From NCBI GenBank assembly GCA_000444245.1, contig ATSW01015383.1, positions 1 to 26,688 on the forward strand: a stretch of DNA of 26,688 nucleotides. The letters are read 5' to 3'. The position numbers were made by a program, and so were the translations under genes. This stretch comes from Botryllus schlosseri. Its lineage: Eukaryota; Chordata; Ascidiacea; Stolidobranchia; Styelidae. Under the pieces are notes generated by a model. It ran no database searches. It was not told where the DNA came from and saw nothing but the letters and a program-made list of their open reading frames with translations. Of this stretch, positions 1 to 9,671 are shown piece after piece; the first letter of the stretch is position 1; each line of letters opens with the position of its first letter.

Positions 1-332
1 AAAATTTAGGTCAGATTTAGAGCAAATTGCGAGTGATATGCCGTAAATTAGCACAGAAGTGACGCTCGAGCGGGAATTTCGGAGCGAAAAACGGTGATTT
101 TGGCTCTGAACGAAAAGATGACCTTTTTTTTAGTCATCCACGTAGCAATGTGGAGAGAGAAACGGTATTTTGAGCTCTGAGCGGAAAGACGACCTTTTAT
201 ATTTTTTTTTTAGTCAACCGATCACAAAGTGGGAAAAATTCACCAGTTTTTGAGAATTCTTCTCCGGTTTTGCAAGTCTCAAATTTCTGAAAAAGTGTCC
301 TCTTTTTAGATTTCCAAAATATGGTAAGCCTA
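1..332 (-). mobile_element. Non-autonomous DNA transposon (MITE), cut by the window edge
   Basis: Read on the minus strand this starts TAGGCTTACCATATTTTGG, runs into AAAAAGAGGACAC, and has two blocks of the form A/T-run + AGTC(A/T)(A/T)CC near GACGACCTTTT and GATGACCTTTT. The same terminus and internal blocks occur at 22765-23086 in the opposite orientation, so this is a member of that family. Only one terminus is inside the window; the other lies beyond base 1. No coding capacity is seen. Confidence 0.65.
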
Positions 333-876
333 CAATTAAATGACTGCAAAGTATATGCTGTGATCAATCATTCATATATCATTGGCTGTGCACAAGTCTA
401 TCAGACCTGAAATGGACATAGTGGCAGGAACTTTCTGCCTATTGTGGGTCGCTCTTGCTCACTCATACACTTATAAGATATACCATCATATCATGGTAAA
501 TTGTACTCATGAAGTAGTTTGGAAAAGTAGGTTAAGACCAGATTTTGCAGAGGTTAGTTGGTCAATTGGATATTGAAATCTACTTGTTGAAGCAGAAAAT
601 GAACGGTCTGAAAAGTACTCGAGTGGTATGAAGAAATGAGTTAGACTAGACTTTGTATACATCTGTTAGTCAATTGTATACTGTATCTACACGCTGCTGA
701 CGACTACTCCTGATAAGTATCAAACGATAATATTCCGATTTATTCAATTGTGTATAGGAGCATTCGAATCACAAGATGAATCTCCGTAACAAAGGAATAA
801 TGACTATTATTACTTCAAAAACGTGATGCTTTTTGCGAAGTCCTCAAGTAGGTTTTGCCTACTTTCGCAACTCCAG
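333..876. other. Intergenic stretch with no recognised gene
   Basis: AT-rich DNA. A 64-codon open frame (382-576 +) has no recognisable motif and no convincing splice sites. The only structure seen is a degraded copy of a dispersed repeat at about 660-770, listed separately. Confidence 0.5.
660..770 (+). repeat. Dispersed repeat, degraded copy 1 (CCTGA-AGT-TCA core)
   Basis: Contains GCTGACGACTACTCCTGATA followed by AGTATCAAACGATAATATTC. It aligns by eye with the better preserved copies at 15705-15860 and 25455-25600, including the upstream GTATAC...GTAT stretch. It is the most diverged of the three. Confidence 0.5.
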
Positions 877-1000
877 AAGGCCTGACTTCAGAGTCAGTTT
901 TAGAACTTGCCAGAATTGACTTGAAAAATTTAGAAATGACTTCGTGACTTGATTAATAATTTGCAATGACTTAAAGATAGTGACCTGATCCCAACTCTAC
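877..1000 (-). mobile_element. hAT-like MITE end with TGACTT repeats
   Basis: On the minus strand it starts TAGAGTTGGGATCAGGTCAC and continues with many AAGTCA words. The terminus resembles CAGTGTTGGGATGACTCGAG at 26611 and CAGGGTTGTAATGACTCGAG at 10590, so it belongs to a loose group of hAT-like elements with AAGTCA/GACTCGAGTC subterminal repeats. The inner end is unclear and I could not find a target duplication. Confidence 0.45.
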
Positions 1001-1271
1001 CTCGTACTATGAAGTATCCACCGTTATTTGATACTGCGAGACCACCTCCGATCACAATATGTTCATCACGTAGGCACACTGGTACATCAGTTTCGTCTGA
1101 ATATTAAGCCATGCTACCGGTAGTGGCCAAAACTTGTACAGTATGCACACATTTCACCTGCAACAGGGGTCTCGATAAAAAAACTTTTCACCACGTTAAC
1201 GCCAGTTCCTGAAGAAAGATTGCTGACGAACCGTTTGTTTACATCGATTTCATACCGCTGGTGAAGCATGA
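1001..1271 (-). pseudogene. Possible exon pair or gene relic with a GGYFIVRG motif
   Basis: The minus strand holds two open stretches separated by about 60 nt. The second (1096-1001) follows an acceptor-like TTAATATTCAG and ends at a donor-like G|GTAGAG. It reads through VPVCLRDEHIVIGGG and NNGGYFIVRG. The first runs from the MITE flank near 1271 to about 1158, ends at a possible donor GTGAAA, and joins in phase 1. The VPVCLR...GGYFIVRG pattern recalls the PIMLRS...GGYFIVKG segment of second-largest RNA polymerase subunits, but this is a short similarity judged by eye. The downstream EKV motif expected after GGYFI is absent because a MITE end follows directly. It could be a relic, a real exon or chance. 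Transcription is unknown. Confidence 0.25.
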
Positions 1272-1279
1272 CTCGCGAC

Positions 1280-1791
1280 TAGGGCTGGGCAAAACCGAGT
1301 AGGCTACATGGGTGATTCGATTCTGAATCACGTAAAACGATTCGAGTCGAGTCGAGTATTCGAGCATCACGCATTATGACGTCACCGCAGAATATAATAT
1401 GTCAAAGTTGAAAACTGTACCTTTTATCCCACCACAAAGAATATAATGCCTGTTATCCGTAACATTAATGATACTTGGGTATTTTTTTCAACCATACCGA
1501 TTTCATTTCTCTTGTTAACAATGTTGTGGGATGATGATGACTTTGAAAATGTGTTATTTCCGGTAACGTTCGTAGCTTTGTACTATGTCTCGTAGGCTGC
1601 GACACGGCCAATCAAGGCTTCCTCAGTGGAAAATGGTATCAAAACTATACTTCTGGATAGCAAATTAACTTTTAGTTGTGAGGAGCGCATAATTCAGTAC
1701 TCGACAAACTCACTTTTTACTACTCGACTCGAATCATTACAATTAATACTCGATTCAGATTCGAGTACTCGAATCATTGTGCCCAGCCCTA
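1280..1791 (+). mobile_element. hAT-type MITE, complete, with 8-bp target duplication
   Basis: The ends are TAGGGCTGGGCAAA and, inverted, TAGGGCTGGGCACA. The flanks are exact 8-bp repeats CTCGCGAC (1272-1279 and 1792-1799). That combination is diagnostic of the hAT superfamily. Both subterminal regions carry ATTCGAGT/ACTCGAAT words. At 512 bp with no transposase it must have been moved in trans. Related fragments lie at 13980-14041 and 19536-19703. Confidence 0.9.
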
Positions 1792-1846
1792 CTCGCGACG
1801 CGCTCAAACGCAGAGCTCACTGGAGTTTCCAATCATTTATATATCA

Positions 1847-2340
1847 TTGCCTCGGCCGGAGTCATTGGTCTCTGCCAGTATTTCTGAAAGGGAGGGCGAT
1901 ATTTTAGAATACATGGCTGGTTTTACGTTGAGAAAGACAATTCCAAAATTCAATGACCATTTACACCGATCTTTGCTTGGATATCTTATAAATAACACTG
2001 GCAAGCCCTTTGGCAAGTTAATCTCCCTGATGGAGCGCAAGGCTGAGGAGCTTGTATATCCAAGCTCAGAGCTGCTTTTCCTCTTAGGAGAGTCTACAGA
2101 GAGTTTACGAGGGAATGCAGCAAATCCCCAAAGTTAATGGACTTTTCAATTTTGCAGGACATAGTTGTCAACAGCAGCATCAACAGAGCCACGTGTACTA
2201 ATGTCCATTCCAAACTAGTGATAGACTATGTCAATGGCCTATTAGAGTGTCACTCCTTCACAAAGAAGCTAGTTAACAACCTTCGGAAAGTAAGAGAGTC
2301 GAATAAAGGAAGCCGGGGTACACGTGGTGATTTAAAGTGA
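1847..2340 (+). pseudogene. Transposase relic, P-element/THAP9-like C-terminal region
   Basis: The reading frame includes ILEYMAGFTLRK, then LISLMER...LVYPSSELLFLL. This matches the order seen in P-element/THAP-type transposases, an (Y)(I/M)AG(Y/F)xxRK motif followed by a GGLxYPSxEL-like motif. A second open frame (2137-2340), shifted relative to the first, holds LVIDYVNGLLECHSFTKKLVNNL, like the C-terminal helices before the end of such proteins. The shift near 2137 and the lack of an N-terminal catalytic core show it is dead. No terminal inverted repeats were found. Assignment rests on pattern memory only, without a database search. Confidence 0.45.
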
Positions 2341-2342
2341 AA

Positions 2343-2649
2343 ATCTTGATCTGAAAGTGTTCTACAATGTTTGCAATTTCAAAATTGATGGCATAACTTA
2401 CAAAGTAGAATCAGGACGAGACACTGGCCTTGCAGTACATTGTGATTTCGTTGAACACACCGCCAGTGTCCTTTTTAGTTTATAAATCTGCTATATTTTT
2501 TAGATTGACAGGTTCTACCCGCGCTGCTAAGGATTGACATCTCATTGCAACAAGTACGTGATCGCAGGGTCAACAAGAAACGTTATTACAAGAATGACGG
2601 TTCAATGACGATGCGAATATTAACAAACCTTTACCACATGAAGGTGTAG
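2343..2649 (+). pseudogene. Unrecognised open stretches, possible exons
   Basis: One frame is open from about 2337 to 2484 and includes NVCNFKIDGITYKVESGRDT. After an AT-rich stretch ending TTTTTTAGATTGACAG, another frame is open to a stop at about 2649 and includes LRIDISLQQVRDRRVNKKRY. The composition looks more coding-like than the flanks, and the TTTTTTAG and GACAG sites could be acceptors. I do not recognise either peptide. It may be the tail of the adjacent transposon relic, a host exon, or chance. Confidence 0.2.
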
Positions 2650-2659
2650 GGTACAATAC

Positions 2660-3010
2660 TATATATATCACACCAGGAGCATTGTTGACTTCTAGGTCAC
2701 CTCTTGTCGTTACACTAACACTGTTGCCCTACCTCGCCCAGACATTGCTTCATTGATCATTTGCTACCATTGTTTAATTTTTTTCTATTTTCCTTTCTCA
2801 ACTAAACATTTATTTACAGCCAGACTGTTCAGAGTCAAGTGTACCTGTTTGATGCTGGTGTGATCAGACTATATGACCTTCACGGTCTTGCCGATCATTC
2901 CTATCTAATACCGAATACTGTGCACGGATATTTTCTGTACCGCCATCACTGCCGTTTGTTATGTATTTTGGTTTGATGAAAATAAAGACTCTCTCTCTCT
3001 CCAGGCATGC
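2660..3010 (+). repeat. Possible LINE-like 3' tail ending in AATAAA and (CT)n
   Basis: Non-coding sequence ends with AATAAA at 2981-2986 followed at once by a CT dinucleotide run (2989-3002). A polyadenylation-like hexamer followed by a simple repeat is how many non-LTR retrotransposon copies end. No reverse transcriptase sequence is visible upstream, so this could equally be ordinary intergenic DNA next to a microsatellite. Confidence 0.25.
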
Positions 3011-3137
3011 AATCCTTTCATTTCTCATCTGAGCAATAAATGAGCAACTTGCAACAGTCATCATGTGTGGTATTGTATATTGACAAATTAATGAAATTAT
3101 GAAGTATATTGATGATTTATCATACATTCGCTAGATG

Positions 3138-3394
3138 TTAGCCAGGTATGCAGAGCTGTCCGGGGCACAACTGGTACGAGCAGATTGGTGCACGAAGGCA
3201 CCACGGAGACCAAAGTATAAATCCTGTTGAAATGAAAGGTCTCCGGGTCGCCATGACTCTTTCATATCCAGCAAATGGGTTTGGTGTCAGTGACAGTTTT
3301 CGGTTTTTCTTCAGATTGTGTGATTTCCTGGCATGGTTCATATTTTCTAATCTCCTTACATGGTCCGCGGCGTCATGTGGCCGGTCATCTTCAT
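3138..3394 (-). CDS. Possible exon, unknown protein
   Basis: On the minus strand a strong acceptor (GATCTTTATTTTTCAG) ends at 3395. It is followed by an open frame of about 85 codons to a stop at 3138-3140. The peptide begins DEDDRPHDAADHVRRLENMN and continues through SHNLKKNRKLSLTPNPFAGY, a charged composition unlike translated AT-rich junk. No family is recognised and no upstream exon can be placed because the adjoining region is full of Ns. It could be the last exon of an unplaced host gene or a relic. Confidence 0.25.
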
Positions 3395-3445
3395 CTGAAA
3401 AATAAAGATCATACGGTAGCATACGATGGACAAGTCATCGTCAAA

Positions 3446-4309
3446 NACTATCCTGTANTGATAGNACATAAGTGATCATGGTTGGCATAAGCTGGTCGCT
3501 TTTTNNATNGATATATACAAATTGGTATCGAATCNATGATAAATTTCAANCATATGTGCAGCANTGCAAAANGTGTGGGCTGTTTTCAATCTATAAACCT
3601 GTATTTGAGAGTAGCTCAGGAATTTNGTAAATTTATATATATTTGTNGACGCCTGCNGGCCTTAGNAGGAGCAAATCCAAAACTGACCTGATTCTAGGTT
3701 GAATCATNTTCCTCCAAATCAAGATAGAGCTTTTCCCTTCCTCTCATATGCTACCCAGCCACATATTGAACAGTAAATAAGTCACAAATTAGCATCCAAC
3801 TCGATTCTAAATTTCACCTACCTTGAATTAAGAGATGCGTCCTTTTTCAATCGGGCAACATTTTGTTAATATAATTTTTTAGCACAAGCTTTTCTGGGAG
3901 CTGGCTCTTTCCTTGGTGGGAAAGAGAATGATGCGGACTTTTTAGGCAAATTGAGGCAAGGTATGGCTCCCAACTTCAGCCGACGTCTCCCATAAGCACC
4001 TGCCGCAATGATATCTTGATATCTTCTGGCCGGAAATGTAGATCACATATTGTGGCTCTTAAAACACAACAAATGGTCCTTGAAAGAATTATTGCATGAT
4101 GCCAGTAACAACGTACCGGTCACTGGTNNGCACTTAATNCATATAAATATCCAGCTTTGATATCATACNGGCATGCACTAGCCTGGCGGAACACCTCCCA
4201 TACNATTTACAGATCATAATCCGTCACAACAGAAAAGGAATTCCGTAACTCACGATTCTCTCTCNAGCTGATTATATTATCTCTTTTGTCCGTAGAATCA
4301 CGCATGGNC
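3446..4309. other. Region with many single Ns and no recognised gene
   Basis: Isolated Ns cluster at 3446-3707 and 4127-4307, with clean sequence between them. They look like ambiguous base calls or collapsed polymorphism in a draft assembly, not scaffold gaps. Apart from the weak THAP-like stretch at its right edge, no gene, repeat end or structured element could be supported. Confidence 0.6.
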
Positions 4310-4470
4310 AATATAAAACAACGTAGCGTTGCGATCGGTGATGCCGTTCCAGTTCGTCCTTTGCGAGATCCAGCCTGTAAATGACAAAGATCGAGTGCTG
4401 AATTACTATTTTTTCGACTAGTATTACAACCAGTCACGGCACAATTCTTCGCAAGCATTTCCAATATCCG
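4300..4470 (-). pseudogene. Weak THAP-zinc-finger-like fragment
   Basis: The minus strand reads NCAVTGCNTSRK, which resembles the start of a THAP finger (C-x-V-x-G-C). After a possible acceptor TTTGTCATTTACAG, another frame reads ISQRTNWNGITDRN, resembling the R-x-x-W-x-x-x-I-x-R stretch of THAP domains. The closing C-x2-H and AVPTIF-type motifs are not seen, and Ns interrupt the area. THAP fingers occur in P-element-like transposases, of which a C-terminal relic lies at 1847-2340 on the other strand, but a link is not shown. Confidence 0.2.
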
Positions 4471-4749
4471 ATAGCTGTAAATAAGTACCAATATAGTTCT
4501 GCAAAACATCTATATTTATAAATATAGTACGTCAAATAGTACATCCGATCACAGCTAACAAACGAAACTTTGTGGATGCCGAGGTCTCGGCGGTCTCACG
4601 GCTCTCGCCATAGTGAGCAAAACACGGCTTCGCGCTTGCGCTAATTTGCTCGATGACTTGTCATTTAACCGTATCTGATTGACAGGCCACGCAGTCACCA
4701 TTCCATCCCATTCAGTTTTCCATGGTCGACTCCATATAGGACACTATGG

Positions 4750-4983
4750 TTATATCATGACATGCCGCCCTATTTATTGTCGCTTTCTTTTTTCTATACT
4801 ATCTTCTTTATACTTTCATTCAGTGTGCATGCCTCCTCTTTACATCGCCTAGGCCAAGGTGGGTGTCAGATTCCATAGACTGCTCCTTGTCGCTTCGACA
4901 TCTTCCTGTCTTTTCATTGTATCGCATTTTTTGTGGTGTATTGAACTGATAAAATTGCTAATAAACCAATGATGATGATGATC
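4750..4983 (+). mobile_element. LINE-like 3' end with (TGA)n tail
   Basis: Pyrimidine-rich non-coding sequence ends in TGCTAATAAACC followed by a TGA trinucleotide run. AATAAA lies at 4960-4965 and the tail at 4969-4983. Short tandem tails of this type are usual for several non-LTR retrotransposon clades. The segment splits the outer arm of a fold-back element, which supports insertion into it. No coding part is present, so the clade cannot be named. Confidence 0.4.
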
Positions 4984-5604
4984 ATAGTGTCGTATATGAT
5001 GTCGACACAAGCAAATCTCACGCCTCAGTGAAATTGTATCACGTCACAATTTCGATTTGGCTACAGCCGTTTTGACGGTCATTTTTGACCGGCTTTCCGA
5101 CCATTAAATTTGGTAAAACACGTATCAATCGTAAGCTGACTCTGCACTGATTACGAAAATATAAATTTTATTCCGCTCGTGGCCCAGGAACTCCCACAAT
5201 CAGCCTCGAATTTTTCTTTGTTATGGAGATTTGCATTGGGACCAAACAATGCTGCCTGGCGAAATGAGAGAGTAGCTCGAAAGAAAAAGAGCTAGACAGC
5301 ATTGTTCAGCATTGTTGCGTCCCAATGCCAATCTCCATAACAATTAAAAAATTCGAGGCTGATTGTGGGAGTTCCAGGGCCACGAACGGAATAAAATTTA
5401 TGTTTTCGTAATCAGTGCAGAGTCAGTTTTCGATTGATACCCGTTTTACCAAATTTAATGCTCGGAAAGCCGGTCAAAAATGACCAGCAAATTGCCTGTA
5501 GCCAAATGGAAATTGTGACGTGATACAATTTCACTGAGGCGTGAGATTTGCCTGTGTCGACATCACTGAGCTATATAAACACCATACAGGACATTATGGT
5601 TATA
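4984..5604. mobile_element. Long inverted-repeat (fold-back) element
   Basis: Two arms of about 257 nt (4997-5253 and 5308-5565) are near-perfect reverse complements. Examples are CTCACGCCTCAGTGAAATTG against CAATTTCACTGAGGCGTGAG, and AACTCCCACAATCAGCCTCG against its complement near 5360. The centre is about 55 nt. Both sides extend outward into a shared ACACTATG / ACATTATG motif, also present at 4726-4749 in the same orientation as the right end, so the left outer end appears displaced by the LINE-like insert. No open frame. It would form a hairpin if transcribed. Superfamily is unresolved because no clean target duplication is visible. Confidence 0.7.
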
Positions 5605-5635
5605 TCGTCTTCCAATATTGTGTCCGATCAAAGAT

Positions 5636-6026
5636 AAATGTAATCGTAAGTAATCGCGATTACTTTTCCAAAGTAATCGACTACTTACGATTTTGCTGAA
5701 ATCGTAATCGTAATCGCGAGATTCAAAAGGACTCGTAATCGCAATAGATTACATTCATAAAGTAAATTACCCATGTCTGTCCGAGTGTCCGTAGTTTAGT
5801 AATCGGAACTTCGTCACCGCAAAAGTCATTAGGGTGTGTAAAGGTCGCCACGAAGTAAGATATTTTTTAGGTAATCCCCCTGCCTCGAAATGAATATGGG
5901 TTGATGATTTGTGACTGTGAGGTGTCGAGTGTCGACAAAAAACGACAAGTGGTTGCACTACGCTTATACCCTTCATCAAGACTTCGATTACCCACGAGTG
6001 TTATCATTGATTACGATTTATCAAGC
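5636..6026. mobile_element. Putative hAT-like MITE rich in GTAATCG/CGATTAC
   Basis: The left end carries many GTAATCG and CGATTAC words in both orientations (5640-5755), and the right end closes with TTACCC...GATTACGATTTATC. The ends GATAAATGTAATCGTAA and, inverted, GATAAATCGTAATCAA form imperfect terminal repeats. Dense inverted subterminal words are typical of non-autonomous hAT elements. I could not identify a target duplication. Short open frames inside are not gene-like. Confidence 0.45.
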
Positions 6027-6417
6027 TAGATCCGTCAATACTATCTCTTACTACATAGGGCTGTTTTTGACAACGGCTAAGGACTACGGGATTTCTGCAC
6101 GCTGCATAGGCACAGATCGTGTGTGTGTATATATCACGAGGCGGCGTATATGCCGGAAAAAACATCGAAGACAAATATAAAAAACATCCTATTCCTATAT
6201 TTACTTGAGAACCATGAATAGAAGTGAAAGTGGAAGGTTTTCAAGAGAGGTCAACTTCTTTTACGAAAAGGTATACCGTAGCGGCGTAGCCTACCAAATC
6301 AGTTTATTCGTAATTGCATCAGATCCAAAGATTGTAATACAACGCAAAGATAAGAAGGAGTCGAAACAACTTGGTGAAGTAATTCAATCAAACCAACTAC
6401 CACCCTGTCCTATTCAC

Positions 6418-6710
6418 TACAAAAAAATCCGTCAAATTTGGTCTCATTTTCAGCAATTTGAGTCTTGCTGATGAAGTGAGGTCTTAAAATTGAGACTGAT
6501 TCAGCTTTTTAAGACCATATAAAATTGTCACGATCACTCAGTCTTGAAAATCAGACCAATAAAACACATCTTATAAGACATATTGTGCTTATTGATACAG
6601 TTTTTGATTCATCCATTTTTTGGTCTTGTTTTTGAGACGAAATTCGCTAATCAAGAAATAACATGGTTTATGATCTTGAATGAGACCGGAAAGTTGACAT
6701 GGCCTGGGTG
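6418..6710 (+). mobile_element. CACTA-like element end, copy A
   Basis: Starts CACTACAAAAAAATCCGTC and then carries repeated GGTCTT/AAGACC and GAGACC/GGTCTC words in both orientations. CACTA/EnSpm transposons typically have CACTACAA-type termini and arrays of short subterminal transposase-binding repeats, so this is the best match by architecture. The sequence matches the reverse complement of 9672-10088 and has one unit of the block that is repeated there. No transposase reading frame is visible nearby. Confidence 0.5.
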
Positions 6711-7245
6711 GAATCTCGGTGCATTTTTTAAAATAAATCCTGCCTGATATGAGATTTTCCCGCGTGACAGAGCCGAGTTTGCGGCATGACTACTGAGGTT
6801 ACTGACTATACTAAATCAGTGACAAGAAATCAGATGCTTATGGTTAGCAACTGGCAAGGTGCAAGTAGGCTACTGTACCAACGGATACTAGTCAACGGAC
6901 CTGGCGAACGGATTAGGTCAAAACATTATATATCACATACTAACTTCTATATTGCATTTTTGTGGTGGCTGAGAACACCAACTTTTTTTTCAAATTATAT
7001 TTTTCATTTTATAAAAAACCAACGACCCGTGACCGTGTGCAACTGGCGACCAAGTCGGCGTGATCCTGCGTGCCATTGACACCGATTCCATACTGCGATG
7101 GGCCAAGAGCACAAGACATAACTAGCTCATTGAGACAGTTTTTGATGTATAAGTATTTTTGGTCCTGTTTTCAAGACAAATTTCGCTAATCAAGAAACAA
7201 CGTGGTTTGCGGTCTTAAAAATGTGACCGGAAAGATGACATTGGC
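6590..7245 (+). repeat. Direct duplication within the CACTA-like region
   Basis: The block CAGTTTTTGAT...GACCGGAAAG(T/A)TGACAT(T)GGCC occurs at about 6597-6705 and again at about 7135-7245, in the same orientation and roughly 540 nt apart. The sequence between (6711-7130) has a 97-codon open frame (6786-7079) with no recognisable motif. It may be a nested or tandem insertion of two related elements. Confidence 0.5.
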
Positions 7246-7249
7246 CAAG

Positions 7250-7727
7250 AGCATCAAATTAGACAAATTTGGTCTCAATTCGATTTTTTAGAAAAAAAGT
7301 CACAAGAATAATTAGTCGTACCAAGCCCTTTCTGTCTATACCGGTAATTGATATTTTTCTTTAAAAAGTGAAGATATCGCGCCATAAATTATGCAACAGG
7401 TTAAGAAATGACGCGCAGCAGCTGGAGCGGAGAGGTCCTATGCAATTTCACTTGATTGCAGCTTCAATACGGCGACTTTCTGAAGACAATACCTGCGGTC
7501 CAAAGTTTTTTTTCAATCTGCGCTTTAATTTGAGACCACATCATTTTTAGAGCACAGTGCCTCTTTAAAATAGGGTCAGTCTCATGTTCACAATTCGGTT
7601 AGTCATGTTCAAATTAAGCTCAGTCGTATGTTCACAATAAGGTCACTCCACTACTAAGGTTGTTAATGTGACATAGGGATGGGTGAGGGTCACCACCAGC
7701 AGGTTTGTAACCAAGTCATAAGGAACA
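7250..7727. other. Non-coding spacer between related elements
   Basis: Contains a degenerate triplicate of GTTCACAAT-type words (7586-7645) following GGTCAGTC or GGTCACTC. One 60-codon open frame (7368-7550 +) has no motif. No gene is supported. Confidence 0.35.
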
Positions 7728-7946
7728 CTACAAAAAATAATAAGACAAATTTGGTCTTATGGTCTTATAGTGACTTTTGATTAAAAAAATGTATTAAAGA
7801 CCAATCGGTCTTAACAAGAATTTTTCTTCTTAAAATTAAGGCCGAAATTGCTTGAAAATAACACTTTTTTAAATAAAAGTCACTTTAAGAATTTTTCGTC
7901 TCAAAATTAAGACTGAAATTGCTTGAAAATAAGACCATTGTCACTT
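7728..7946 (+). mobile_element. CACTA-like element end, copy B
   Basis: Begins CACTACAAAAAATAATAAGA. It holds the same GGTCTTA/TAAGACC words plus a local duplication of an AAAATTAAG(G/A)C(C/T)GAAATTG block about 75 nt apart (7835 and 7910). Shares its terminus with copies A and C but is otherwise diverged. Non-coding. Confidence 0.45.
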
Positions 7947-8440
7947 GAAACCGAGAGACAAATTGCAAGAAATTACGAGTGCTGTGGGGGTATTCATGTC
8001 AGTGAAAAGGTTCTGCATGACGGGAAGCATAACATATGGTACCTGGATTTGCAGTTAATTAGATTACCCATTAGGCTACATAACATTATCATTGTGCATA
8101 CCACATTGAATACAACCATCAAAACAATATATACTTTATTCTGAGTATATAATAGTATTTGTGGTGGGTGCGACGTGCCACCACCATGGTGTCAGTGAAA
8201 AGTGACAAGGTACGATACTATGAATTCTTGTTCAGGCGCAATTGGATCCTGTATTTGACTTATTTGAAGTGTGACATGTGACCCACGAGAACAGGACAAA
8301 CATGGCACCACCAAATACGTTTTGGCTCTCCGCTGTTAAGCCACCGATAGATTGTATTTGCAATGACCTTAGATGGATCAAAATTTATCCCAAGAAAGCT
8401 AATTACGTCTTGTGCTCCTGGCTCATGACAATTTACCATT
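7947..8440. other. Intergenic stretch with no recognised gene
   Basis: Two overlapping 74-codon open frames on opposite strands (8260-8502) have no motif or splice signals and are probably chance. Nothing else is recognisable. Confidence 0.4.
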
Positions 8441-9670
8441 CTGATTTTGGAAGTACTCAAGTAATTTTCCTCTACTTCTGGCACTTACTCAAGTATATCT
8501 GATTTTCTCTACTTCTACTTCATAATATTTTGTGATATACGTACTTACTTTTCGCTATTTTAAGTTTCTAAAGTAGAAGTAATATAATCCCCAAATACGA
8601 AAGATAGCCTGAGGAATTTCGGGGCTGTTTTCACGGAGTACCAATATTTAGTATTCATAAAAGTCAACTAAAGCCCAGAAATTTTGTTGCGCTTCGTGCA
8701 CACTGCACAGTAGTCATGGAGTGACAAATATGTTTCTACAAAAGTATCAGTGAATATGATTTAGGTACCGGATTGCTTGGTTCCGCTCACACCGCATTGC
8801 CGCCCATATCAAATATTTCATCATGGTAAATATGGACCACCATAACGTTTGAAACTATCGTTTCGCAATCTAGCAATTACCTATCATATCGTAATATAGC
8901 AACTCATGATGTATCCTGCTAATCTGACAAATCCGGCTTTTTTAACGTTACACCTGTTTTAGCAGATCATTTTTCAAGCATTATGGACAAAAGACATGAA
9001 ATATATTTTCCGCATTTTAGAAGTGGTATTTGCAGTTCACTTTCAATTCGTAGTATCATACTTTGAGTCCATTCTCTGGAGAACATATATGTTGAAGCAT
9101 AAACGCAAGTGTAGTAATGCCTCTATTTTCTGGAAATAAAGCCACACCAAATATAAATTTTACTATCTACAATATTTGTCATTAACGTATACTAATCGCG
9201 CAAAGTGTTGAAGCCGTATCCGATACAACTTCTACGTATTGCTTCTCGCCTAAACTCGGGGCCTTATTATATAGAGTAGGACGCCATGCCATGATGTTCT
9301 CTAAAACGGGGTTTTCTAGTAAACAAAGGGTTAGTATCACATTTTTCATATCAATACCATAATTTGCATCCCATAATTGGAAAGAATGCTTGTGCTGTCG
9401 AAAATTGATAGATCCTGAGATGATTCAATACGAATCAAGCTCTCTGCACCTCCTGCATAGCTCAATTTGCAGCTTTTCACAGTCCAGGCGAACGAATTAA
9501 GACTGTTTTCAAAACTGCTTACTTGAGTAGATTTAAAGTCAGTCAAATCCACTTCTCCTTCAAGTAGTTTTAGGTGGCCTATGCAAGAAGTACTTCTACT
9601 CGTACTCAAGTAGATTTTTTTGTGGCTACTTCTACTTGAGCAGCTTTCTTGACTACTTTGATCACCTCTG
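8441..9670. mobile_element. hAT-like element with AGTACTTGAGTA subterminal repeats
   Basis: The right end, inverted, reads CAGAGGTGATCAAAGTAG and then has many ACTTGAGTA/TACTCAAGT and AGTAGAAGTA words (9525-9670). The left end (8441-8590) starts CTGATTTTGGAAGTACTCAA and has the same words. This is the usual look of hAT-type elements with CAGAGGTG termini. The ends are imperfect and no target duplication was found. The 114-codon minus frame at 9346-9690 is a by-product of the repeats. It may be nested beside copy C of the CACTA-like family. Confidence 0.5.
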
Positions 9671-9671
9671 T

